Shown here one piece after another: positions 1 to 6,340 of a stretch of DNA of 8,477 nt. Numbering within the stretch: position 1 is the stretch's first letter; each line of letters starts with the position of its first letter. The translations under genes and the position numbers were made by a program. The notes below the pieces were generated by a model. It worked only from the letters and a program-made list of their open reading frames with translations. It did no database searches and was not told where the DNA came from. Location of the stretch: positions 1-8,477 of the forward strand of contig JAJXVP010000111.1 of assembly GCA_021782055.1 (NCBI GenBank), given 5' to 3'. The DNA is from a bacterium. GTDB taxonomy: Bacteria > Spirochaetota > Spirochaetia > JABEVK01.

Positions 1-461
1 ACAATACAGCGGACGGAAAGATTGGCATTGACTGGTCCGATGTGCTTTCGGTGGGGATCAATGAAATGGACGATGAGCACAAAGAGCTGTTCCGTCGCAT
101 CAATGCGCTTCTCGTTGCGCTTTTGCAGAACAGCCCCATGCCCGAAGTCCTTCGGTTGTTTGATGCTGTGGGTGACTATGCTCAGGAACATTTTAGGGAT
201 GAAGAAACGTTGCAACAAAAGTATCAATATCCCCGTATGCCAGGGCACAAAGAGCTCCATGCACAGTTTCTTCAGGAGCTAGGAAAGATCCGTTCTCGCC
301 TGACCACCGAAGGGTTTCATACGGGAGTCCTGATTCACATCCAGGATAAAGTCGTCCAATGGCTGTTAGAGCACATTGGACGAGTCGATAAAGACTACGG
401 TATGTTTATTCAGAACCTTTCTGACAGCAAGGCCTCGAAAGCTTCTGTCAGCTCGGTGTAA
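1..461 (+). CDS. Bacteriohemerythrin (hemerythrin-like O2/iron-binding protein), 5' end outside window
   Basis: This encodes a hemerythrin domain, a four-helix bundle that binds a non-haem di-iron centre and reversibly binds O2. Bacterial members serve in O2 sensing, O2 delivery or iron handling. The frame is open to the left edge from base 3, and the codons before the GTG at 42 read ...GIDWSD, which continues into LSVGI. That W-x-x-x-LSVGI block is the normal family N-terminus, so GTG 42 is an internal valine and the true start lies upstream. Counting that GTG as residue 1, all expected iron ligands are present: H13 (DEHKELF), H50 and E54 (HFRDEE), H69 and H73 (HKELH), H111 and D116 (HIGRVD). 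The protein ends with a short Ser/Lys-rich tail. Its last 52 bp overlap the 3' end of thrH on the other strand. It is probably a stand-alone cytoplasmic protein of about 150 residues, but it could be the C-terminal domain of something larger. Confidence 0.93.
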   Translation, partial: NTADGKIGIDWSDVLSVGINEMDDEHKELFRRINALLVALLQNSPMPEVLRLFDAVGDYAQEHFRDEETLQQKYQYPRMPGHKELHAQFLQELGKIRSRLTTEGFHTGVLIHIQDKVVQWLLEHIGRVDKDYGMFIQNLSDSKASKASVSSV

Positions 462-1024
462 TTCCGTTTTACAGGTATCTGGGGGAACTGAAGGGTAATG
501 CTTTCTGGGGGGCAATAGAAGAACCCGGCATCTGCCTCGAGCAACATGCCGGTGTCATTATAACTGTCACCGGAGGCAAAAACCTTCAATCCCATGGAAT
601 GAAAGGCTTGAACCGCAAGTTTTTTGCCGTCTTTTTGGCGGAGACGGTAACCAGTAACTTGGCCCTCGTGACCGACTTCGAGGGTATTGCAGAAAATGGT
701 GGGTAAGCCGAGTTTTTCCATCAAGGGGCCGGCAAATTGGGTGAACGTATCGGATAGAATCACCACCTGGGTTTGGCGACGTAGACGATCGAGAAAGTCT
801 TTCGCACCGTCCATGGGCTCCATGCGGCGAATGACATCTTGAATATCTGTGAGCTTAAGGCCATGTTGGGCCAAAAGCTCTATGCGTTTTTTCATCAAAA
901 CATCGTAATCGGGAACTTCACGTGTTGTGAGGCGAAAATCGGCAATCCCCGTGATTTTACTGAATTCAATCCAGATTTCGGGGACAAGCACCCCTTCTAA
1001 GTCAAGTGTAATAACGTTAAGCAT
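410..1024 (-). CDS. thrH: ThrH: phosphoserine phosphatase / homoserine phosphotransferase (HAD family)
   Basis: This is a 204-residue HAD-superfamily enzyme. ThrH removes phosphate from phosphoserine and can pass it to homoserine, linking serine and threonine synthesis in the cytoplasm. The sequence strongly resembles Pseudomonas ThrH as I remember it: LDLEGVLVPEIW at the N-terminus, PDYDVLMK, GLKLTDIQ, QVVILSDTF and LRQKD. HAD motifs visible are motif I D8-L-E10-G (nucleophile D8, with Glu instead of the usual second Asp, as is typical of ThrH), motif II S91 in LSDTF, a motif III lysine in RQKDGKK (131-135), and motif IV GDSYND with D153 and D157. The start at 1024 gives the family-standard length of about 205. 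The frame stays open further upstream, but that would run through the divergent promoter and into the kinase gene. A weak TGAGG sits close before the ATG. The gene diverges from the histidine kinase, and its 3' end overlaps the hemerythrin gene by 52 bp. No feature suggests a functional link with the neighbours. Confidence 0.93.
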   Translation of the reverse strand: MLNVITLDLEGVLVPEIWIEFSKITGIADFRLTTREVPDYDVLMKKRIELLAQHGLKLTDIQDVIRRMEPMDGAKDFLDRLRRQTQVVILSDTFTQFAGPLMEKLGLPTIFCNTLEVGHEGQVTGYRLRQKDGKKLAVQAFHSMGLKVFASGDSYNDTGMLLEADAGFFYCPPESITLQFPQIPVKRNYTELTEAFEALLSERF

Positions 1025-1030
1025 GGCCTC

Positions 1031-1059
1031 AGAGTACCGTCTCGCGTTGGTTTTGACAA
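1031..1059 (-). promoter_or_regulatory. Possible sigma70-type promoter for thrH
   Basis: Read on the minus strand there is TTGTCA (1059-1054, 5/6 to the -35 consensus), a 17-nt spacer, and TACTCT (1036-1031). The -10 is weak (3/6) but keeps the T, A and final T that matter most. The start point would fall at about 1024, on the A of the thrH ATG, giving a leaderless mRNA. An alternative -10 is TATTAT at 1082-1077 on the minus strand (5/6) with no good -35; it would give a leader of about 46 nt. I cannot decide between them. Confidence 0.35.
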
Positions 1060-1081
1060 CGGGCTGTTCGCACACCATAAT
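1053..1081 (+). promoter_or_regulatory. Sigma70-type promoter driving the histidine kinase gene
   Basis: A perfect -35 box TTGACA (1053-1058) is followed by exactly 17 nt and CATAAT (1076-1081, 5/6 to the -10 consensus). It lies in the only gap between the divergent thrH and kinase genes. The expected start point, about 7 nt past the -10, is at 1088-1089, which is the kinase ATG itself. This fixes the likely start codon at 1089 and implies a transcript with little or no 5' leader. The -35 heptamer TTGACAA overlaps a -35-like TTGTCA read in the opposite direction. Confidence 0.62.
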
Positions 1082-1088
1082 ACAGAGT

Positions 1089-3251
1089 ATGGCCCTTGAC
1101 CGCCACTTTTTTGTCATCAACGGATTGGCATTGCTCCTTGCTGTGGCCGGTATTGTTATCCCTTTATGGATTGTCTCGGAAGGTAACGTGAGCCTTCTAG
1201 AGGCTCCGGCTCTCGTAACCATGTTGCTATGTTGGTTAGCGGCCGGGGTGTTTTGGTGGAGAGGTCGTACTTGGCTTGTGGCTTGGGAAGATCACCAGCG
1301 CTCGCGTCGAGCTTTTTACACGATAGATCATGGCGGCGAAATGGTCTATTGGGTTAGTGCCGAAAATTGTATTCTTGACGTGAACGAAAGACTCTTACGG
1401 ACCTTGGGCTACGACCGCGCGGCCTTGCTTAAAAAGTCTCCTGTCTTGATTGACCAGAATTGGTCGGATGAGAGGGTTTCCGAATGGCGCCACGATTTAA
1501 CGGAAGGCTCACTACTTGCCCAAAGTTCGACGTATGTGGCCTGGGATGGACGCTCCATTCCCGTCGATCAGCGCCTAACGGTTTTTACCGAAGAGGGCCG
1601 CAAAATCCTCTGCGTCTTTGCTCTTGATGTGACAGGGCCTAGACGTGTCGAGCGCGAACTTGAACAGACTCGCAATTTGTTGAGTTTGTTTTTGGAAGGC
1701 CTAACCGCAGGAGCTTTTATCCGTGACAAAGAAGGAACCTTTCTGTACTGCAACCGCAAGTTTCAGGAGTGGATCCCCCAAGTTAAGGTTGGCAAAACTC
1801 TGTGGGACCTTTTTGACCACTCTGAAGCGGACCTTTACCACGAAGAAGATTTGTTGGTGCTCGAAACGGGCCCACACACATTTGACAACTCTCCTCCCCC
1901 TAACCCCGAGGGGCCCTGGTTTGAGTTTCTGAAATTTCCTATTCTCCTTCCCGATTCCCCGCCCCTCATCGCTGGAATTGTGATGGACATAACTTCCCGT
2001 CGAAACTCTGAGCTTCAGGTCGCGGAAACGAACGCCTTTCTCGAGGCGGTTCTTAAACAATCGCCTATTGGTATGATTGTTCTTACCCCTCAGCGTACCG
2101 TACGAACTATCAACGCTGGCGCCCGTGAGATTCTTGGTTTTGATGAGCCTAGCCGGGTTTGGACAACGATGACAAACTTGTGGCCAGAAGCAAAACTCTT
2201 TTCGGCCCAAGCCTGGAGCGAACGGCGCGAATGGCGTCATGCGGATGGTTCACTGAGGTCTGTGCTGGCCAATATTGCCCCGGTTATGGACGACAAGGGA
2301 GAGCAGTTGGCCCTCTTGGTGATGTTGCAGGATATCTCAGAACTTCAAGAAGCCCAAAAAGCACTCCAATTGATGAATCATCATTTGGAAGCCTTGGTTG
2401 AAAACCGTACCAAAGCCTTGTCAGAGTCCAATGAGGCATTGCGGCACAGCCTTGTTGAATTGCAACGAGCGCAGGATCACCTTATTCAACGCGAAAAGCT
2501 TGCCTCGCTGGGGTCTCTGGTGGCTGGTGTTGCCCACGAAATCAATACACCGGTTGGCGTGGGTGTAACCGCGGCCAGTTACCTCCGGGAACGAACGCAA
2601 ACTCTGATGCTGGCCCTAGATTCTGGACAAATTAGGCGGTCAGAACTGGATGCGTACCTGGATGTTGCAAATCAGTCAACCGCCATTCTTTTGGCCAACC
2701 TAGAACGAGCCTCGAACCTCATCAAAAGTTTCAAAATGATTTCTGTGGATCAAAGCACCGATCCCTGTCGGGCCTTTCCCCTTAAGGCCTATCTCGAAGA
2801 GGTGTTAGTTACCTTACGTTCCCCTGACGCGTCGTTGAAAGTTACAGCCCAAGTCGAAGGGGATCCCACACTGCAGATGACCAGCTACCCAGGATCGCTT
2901 GCTCAAATTGTGACTAACCTTTTTATGAATTCGTGCGTCCATGGCTTTGAAGGGCGCCAAGAAGGGCATATCTTGTTGTCCTTTCGTGCGGAACAAGACC
3001 GTGTGCACCTGACTTATTCCGATGACGGAAAAGGCATGACAGACGAGGTTCTGTCGCAGATTTTTGAACCTTTTTTTACCACGAGGCGTGAGTTGGGGGG
3101 CTCTGGCTTAGGGATGAACATTGTTTTTAACCTTGTTCACCGTAAATTAGCGGGCACAATCGAAGTCTGGTCAAAACCGGAAGAGGGCGTAAAGTTTACA
3201 CTCGACTTACCTCGGGAGTCACCGCTTGAGACCCCCGCCGATGTAGGCTAG
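1089..3251 (+). CDS. Membrane-anchored PAS-domain sensor histidine kinase
   Basis: This is a sensor kinase of 720 residues from the ATG at 1089. Residues 8-30 and 37-56 are two membrane segments with a short loop between them, so the sensing part is mainly cytoplasmic. Three PAS-type domains follow (about 81-185, 197-305 and 316-420), each ending in the usual 'D(V/I)T/S' strand, then a coiled coil (420-470). The kinase core shows the H-box VAHEINTP with phospho-acceptor H483, the N-box around N610/N614, the G1 box DDGKGM (645-650), the F-box FEPFFTTR (659-666) and the G2 box GGSGLGM (670-676). All catalytic motifs are intact. There is no receiver domain in the protein and no response regulator gene next to it, so it is an orphan kinase whose partner lies elsewhere. 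The PAS ligand cannot be told from sequence. Start choice: an in-frame ATG at 1023 also exists, but it overlaps the thrH start and lies upstream of the promoter's start point. No clear ribosome binding site precedes 1089. The stop lies 7 nt before the next gene, suggesting co-transcription. Confidence 0.93.
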   Translation: MALDRHFFVINGLALLLAVAGIVIPLWIVSEGNVSLLEAPALVTMLLCWLAAGVFWWRGRTWLVAWEDHQRSRRAFYTIDHGGEMVYWVSAENCILDVNERLLRTLGYDRAALLKKSPVLIDQNWSDERVSEWRHDLTEGSLLAQSSTYVAWDGRSIPVDQRLTVFTEEGRKILCVFALDVTGPRRVERELEQTRNLLSLFLEGLTAGAFIRDKEGTFLYCNRKFQEWIPQVKVGKTLWDLFDHSEADLYHEEDLLVLETGPHTFDNSPPPNPEGPWFEFLKFPILLPDSPPLIAGIVMDITSRRNSELQVAETNAFLEAVLKQSPIGMIVLTPQRTVRTINAGAREILGFDEPSRVWTTMTNLWPEAKLFSAQAWSERREWRHADGSLRSVLANIAPVMDDKGEQLALLVMLQDISELQEAQKALQLMNHHLEALVENRTKALSESNEALRHSLVELQRAQDHLIQREKLASLGSLVAGVAHEINTPVGVGVTAASYLRERTQTLMLALDSGQIRRSELDAYLDVANQSTAILLANLERASNLIKSFKMISVDQSTDPCRAFPLKAYLEEVLVTLRSPDASLKVTAQVEGDPTLQMTSYPGSLAQIVTNLFMNSCVHGFEGRQEGHILLSFRAEQDRVHLTYSDDGKGMTDEVLSQIFEPFFTTRRELGGSGLGMNIVFNLVHRKLAGTIEVWSKPEEGVKFTLDLPRESPLETPADVG

Positions 3252-3258
3252 GCCACTT

Positions 3259-3717
3259 GTGGATCCCAGTGCCCCCTTCAACGCTCACCGTGTCAGCCTG
3301 ACGGTTCGCGGTAATCAAGCCTTTTTTGCTGTTCCATGGACAGCTTTGAACTTAGCCGACCGACACGCTATCGCCTGGGAGGTTCCCTCTGTAGCCGGTT
3401 TGTACCAAGTTTATTGGGAGGATGAACGACGAAAGCTCCGGATTTTTTCCTGGGGACAGGCTTGGTACGGTGGCCTACGCGGAAAGCTTGCCGAAAGCAT
3501 CGATCAGGATCATGAACCTTTACAAGCGCGAAAAGAGATTTTAGAACACCGTCGCCTTTGGTATCGCTATGTGCTGTGCGAGTCTTGGGGCGATCTGCAA
3601 GATCTGTTCTGTCTTTACGAGCAAATTTTTAACCCCAACGAGCCACCACCTGCCTCTAGCGGGCGCTTTCAGTTTCTTCATTTGCGCGAGACTCCCCTGA
3701 CTCAAGCCAAAACGTGA
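3259..3717 (+). CDS. Small protein of unknown function, 152 aa (possible degenerate GIY-YIG-like fold)
   Basis: I do not recognise this gene with certainty. It starts at GTG 3259, the first possible start after an in-frame stop at 3244, and sits 7 nt after the kinase stop and 29 nt before ftsK. No signal peptide or membrane segment is visible, so it is probably cytoplasmic. It is rich in Trp and other aromatics. The order of elements loosely recalls GIY-YIG nucleases: AGLYQVYW (46-53) in place of the GIY strand, then FSWGQAWYGGLR (63-74) in place of YIG plus its conserved Arg (R74), then a helix with E121 followed by NPNEPP. The second motif lacks the Tyr-Ile-Gly, so catalytic activity is doubtful and the fold is only a guess. 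Support for being a real gene comes from its tight placement between two co-oriented genes, an uninterrupted frame filling that interval, and protein-like composition. No good ribosome binding site is visible, so it may be translationally coupled to the kinase. Confidence 0.75.
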   Translation: MDPSAPFNAHRVSLTVRGNQAFFAVPWTALNLADRHAIAWEVPSVAGLYQVYWEDERRKLRIFSWGQAWYGGLRGKLAESIDQDHEPLQARKEILEHRRLWYRYVLCESWGDLQDLFCLYEQIFNPNEPPPASSGRFQFLHLRETPLTQAKT

Positions 3718-3735
3718 ACAGCCGATAAGGTATTC

Positions 3736-3743
3736 AGGGGGGG
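3736..3743 (+). promoter_or_regulatory. Ribosome binding site of ftsK
   Basis: An AGGGGGGG run lies 3 nt before the ATG at 3747; counting only AGGGGG, the spacing is 5 nt. It is the clearest Shine-Dalgarno site on the + strand and supports the chosen ftsK start in the 29-nt gap. Confidence 0.7.
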
Positions 3744-3746
3744 CGC

Positions 3747-6335
3747 ATGCTGAACAACTTGAAGGAAAATCCCATCGGTTTAACGTTGGCTGGACTGTCA
3801 GCGTTTTTTTTATTGTCTTTGGGCTTATATGCTGTGGGGTTAGGAAACTGGGTTTTGACAGCGGTTCTAGCGTGGCCGGGGGCCTTCCTTTATCAAAGCT
3901 TTAACGTGTTAGCGGTGTACATCCCTGTTTTCTTGGGAGTTCTGGCGTTAGCCTCCGTTCTTCCAGAGTTGAAGTTAGTTCTTCTGACACCTTTATTTGC
4001 TTCTATTGCGCCTTTCTTAACCTCGTCGCTTATGGTCAAAATCGCGACGGGTGCCCCCGATAGCGGTTTGACGGCCTGGTTTAAAGCTCAGCTAGGCCAG
4101 ACCGGAAGTTTGTTGTTTTTAGGGTTGTTAACAGCCCTTGAAGTTGCTGCCGTCGCTGTCTCGGCTTTTTTGGTGTTTCGCCAACAAGAGTCGTTTACCG
4201 CTTTGGCCCAAGACTATCAAGAAGAGTTTTCAGAGGGAGTAAATAACGCCCAGTTTACCGACCCCGAAGTCAAGCTCACCGCGGCCAAGGACAAGGATGT
4301 TCCTGTCGAAGCCAAGCCAACACCGAGCGATGCTTCGGCTCAGCTTGAAGAACAGCCTTGGGAAGTATTCTCGGTACGTTCTATGGGGTTCAGTGAACCG
4401 GACGTTGCTTTTGAACCGGCTGTTTTGCGCAATGACCCTTTTTTTGAAGTTCCTGAAACAGAATACCGCTCTCAAGCTCTCGATTCTTTAACAAAAGCTC
4501 TTCGTACTCTTTCGGAACAGCAAAAGGCCCCTGTGGCGGAGCAGGGCTATGTTGAGGAAGCGGAAGTTGAGGAAGAGGAATCTGAGGAAGACGAGGACTT
4601 TTTGGCCACAGAAGAACCCAGAGGAGTTGAACCCGACGTCGTCGATTGGGATCTTTTAAGGGGTAACCTTTCTTACGAGGCAATCGAGCAGGAAGAAGAA
4701 ACCCTAGAATCTGAGCTCGTTGAAGCTGAGTTCATTCCTCAACCTAGCCAGGTGATTCGACCCTTAGAAGGTGGCAATGCCTCACAACCAAGAACGATCT
4801 TTTGGCCCCAGCCCGCCCCTGTAAAAATTTCAGCTAGTCCTTTGGCCGACGATACTCCTTTGGTTACTCCTGTCGAGAACACCCCTGCGGAACCTAGAAC
4901 ACCAAATCGCCGACTTCGCCCTGGTTATCATGTTCCTCTTCAAGGGTTGCTAACCACTTATGAGGAGGGGAACTTTAGCCAAATCGATGAAGCAACTCAG
5001 CGATCCGCCATGATTTTGCAAAATACCCTGAAAGAATTTAGCATTGATGCACAGGTTACGGGGATACGCAAAGGTCCTGTGGTGACAATGTTTGAAATTT
5101 TACCGGCGGCAGGGGTAAAGTTGTCCAAAATTGTAGCACTTGCTGACAATATTGCCCTTGGTTTAGCGGCAATCAGTGTGCGAATTGTTGCTCCGATACC
5201 CGGTAAACATGCTGTGGGTATAGAGGTTCCTAACCGGGAGCGGACGATCGTAGGGTTTGCCGAAATGATCGCTAGTCCCGAATTTCAAGAAAGCAAAGCC
5301 GAGATTCCCATTGTTTTGGGCAAGGATATTTCGGGTGAAACGCAAATTATTGACCTGGCAAGAACGCCCCATCTACTTATTGCTGGAGCAACAGGAGCTG
5401 GCAAGTCAGTTTGTGTGAATGCTCTTGTGTGCTCTATCCTGTTCCGCAGATCTCCCGAAGATGTGCGGCTGTTGATGGTTGACCCCAAAATTGTGGAACT
5501 GAAATTCTTTAACGATATTCCTCACCTGCTTGCACCGGTGATTACTGAACCTAAGAAGGCGTTGCAAGCCATCCAATGGTGTTTGTATGAAATGGAACGA
5601 CGTTACGCCCTTCTCGATGCAATGGGAGCCAAAGATATTCGCAGTTACAACAGCAAAATCGATAAGCGTCACATGGCTGCTGTTAAGCTTCCGTATATTG
5701 TTGTCGTCATCGATGAATTCGCTGACTTGATGGCCACGAGTGGCAAGGATATGGAAGGCACTATTGCCCGGCTAGCCGCCATGAGCCGTGCGGTGGGGAT
5801 TCACCTTGTCTTAGCGACTCAGCGTCCCTCTGTGGATGTGATCACAGGTTTGATTAAAGCCAATTTTCCCAGCCGAGTCGCCTTTATGGTCGCTTCAAAA
5901 ACCGACAGCCGGATTATCATTGACCAAATGGGGGCCGAAAAGCTCCTGGGCCGGGGTGATATGTTGTTTACCTCGAGTTGGAACCCTTTCCCCAGCCGAC
6001 TTCAAGGCGCCTTTTTGTCCGAAGAAGATGTCGAACGGGTGGTCGCGCACGTCAAAACTTTAGGTGAGCCCGAATATATTAGCGATGAAATCTTCTATGA
6101 CGAAGAAGAAGAGGGAGCCGCCGCCGAGGAAATTTCGGCAGGAGAAATGGATCCTTTGTTTGAAAAGGCGGTGGAAGTCGTACGAACGTTCAAAAAGGCC
6201 TCGGCAAGCTTTCTTCAGCGTCGGCTTGGCGTTGGGTATAATCGTGCGGCTCGCATGATTGAACAAATGGAAGAAATGGGAATTGTCGGCCCCCAAAATG
6301 GGTCAAAGCCCCGCGAGATTGTTCACGCAGGGTGA
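3747..6335 (+). CDS. ftsK: DNA translocase FtsK/SpoIIIE
   Basis: This is a septum-located, ATP-driven, double-stranded DNA pump that clears and sorts chromosome ends at division and usually activates XerCD-type dimer resolution. It has 862 residues, in the normal family range. The N-terminal part (about 11-143) carries about four hydrophobic membrane segments. Residues 145-395 form a variable linker with a strongly acidic patch (about 268-290) and Pro-rich stretches. The motor follows: the alpha-like region from about 395 and the RecA-like beta core with Walker A GATGAGKS (547-554, K553) and Walker B IVVVIDEF (651-658, D656, E657), plus the conserved LATQRPSVDVITG and KTDSRIIID blocks. The C-terminal winged-helix gamma domain (about 801-850, with GYNRAARMIEQME) is complete, so DNA-orientation reading should be intact. 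By eye I saw no GGGNAGGG (E. coli KOPS) site in the window. It appears to be the last gene of the kinase operon. Its stop is 5 nt from the end of the convergent cyclase gene, with no obvious terminator between. Confidence 0.97.
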   Translation: MLNNLKENPIGLTLAGLSAFFLLSLGLYAVGLGNWVLTAVLAWPGAFLYQSFNVLAVYIPVFLGVLALASVLPELKLVLLTPLFASIAPFLTSSLMVKIATGAPDSGLTAWFKAQLGQTGSLLFLGLLTALEVAAVAVSAFLVFRQQESFTALAQDYQEEFSEGVNNAQFTDPEVKLTAAKDKDVPVEAKPTPSDASAQLEEQPWEVFSVRSMGFSEPDVAFEPAVLRNDPFFEVPETEYRSQALDSLTKALRTLSEQQKAPVAEQGYVEEAEVEEEESEEDEDFLATEEPRGVEPDVVDWDLLRGNLSYEAIEQEEETLESELVEAEFIPQPSQVIRPLEGGNASQPRTIFWPQPAPVKISASPLADDTPLVTPVENTPAEPRTPNRRLRPGYHVPLQGLLTTYEEGNFSQIDEATQRSAMILQNTLKEFSIDAQVTGIRKGPVVTMFEILPAAGVKLSKIVALADNIALGLAAISVRIVAPIPGKHAVGIEVPNRERTIVGFAEMIASPEFQESKAEIPIVLGKDISGETQIIDLARTPHLLIAGATGAGKSVCVNALVCSILFRRSPEDVRLLMVDPKIVELKFFNDIPHLLAPVITEPKKALQAIQWCLYEMERRYALLDAMGAKDIRSYNSKIDKRHMAAVKLPYIVVVIDEFADLMATSGKDMEGTIARLAAMSRAVGIHLVLATQRPSVDVITGLIKANFPSRVAFMVASKTDSRIIIDQMGAEKLLGRGDMLFTSSWNPFPSRLQGAFLSEEDVERVVAHVKTLGEPEYISDEIFYDEEEEGAAAEEISAGEMDPLFEKAVEVVRTFKKASASFLQRRLGVGYNRAARMIEQMEEMGIVGPQNGSKPREIVHAG

Positions 6336-6340
6336 GGCTG

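Noticed and set aside
22..282. A + strand open frame of 86 codons beginning at 22
   Set aside because: It is a shadow of the hemerythrin gene in another frame; the hemerythrin frame contains every iron-ligand motif.
1012..1019. TAACGTTA palindrome near the thrH start as an operator
   Set aside because: It is only 8 bp, lies within thrH codons 2-5 and has no second copy nearby, so it is too weak to support.
927..1088. Upstream extension of the kinase frame, including the ATG at 1023
   Set aside because: This stretch is antisense to the thrH N-terminus and lies upstream of the predicted transcription start. The sequence before MALDRHFF does not look like a kinase N-terminus.
1025..1222. An upstream extension of the thrH frame, adding 66 residues at the N-terminus
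   Set aside because: The extension lies over the divergent promoter and the start of the kinase. ThrH proteins begin just before the DLEGV motif, as they do with the ATG at 1024.
1904..1918. CCCCGAGGGG-like GC-rich palindrome as a possible terminator
   Set aside because: It lies in the middle of the kinase PAS2 coding sequence with no following T-run, so it is best explained by Pro/Glu/Gly codons.
1701..2240. A minus-strand open frame of 179 codons inside the kinase gene
   Set aside because: It is antisense to the second and third PAS domains. Its translation shows no recognisable motif and no ribosome binding site was seen.
4390..4683. A minus-strand open frame of 97 codons inside ftsK
   Set aside because: It mirrors the acidic and Pro-rich linker of FtsK. 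The Pro/Leu-rich product is what the antisense of Glu-rich codons gives, and it has no supporting start signal.
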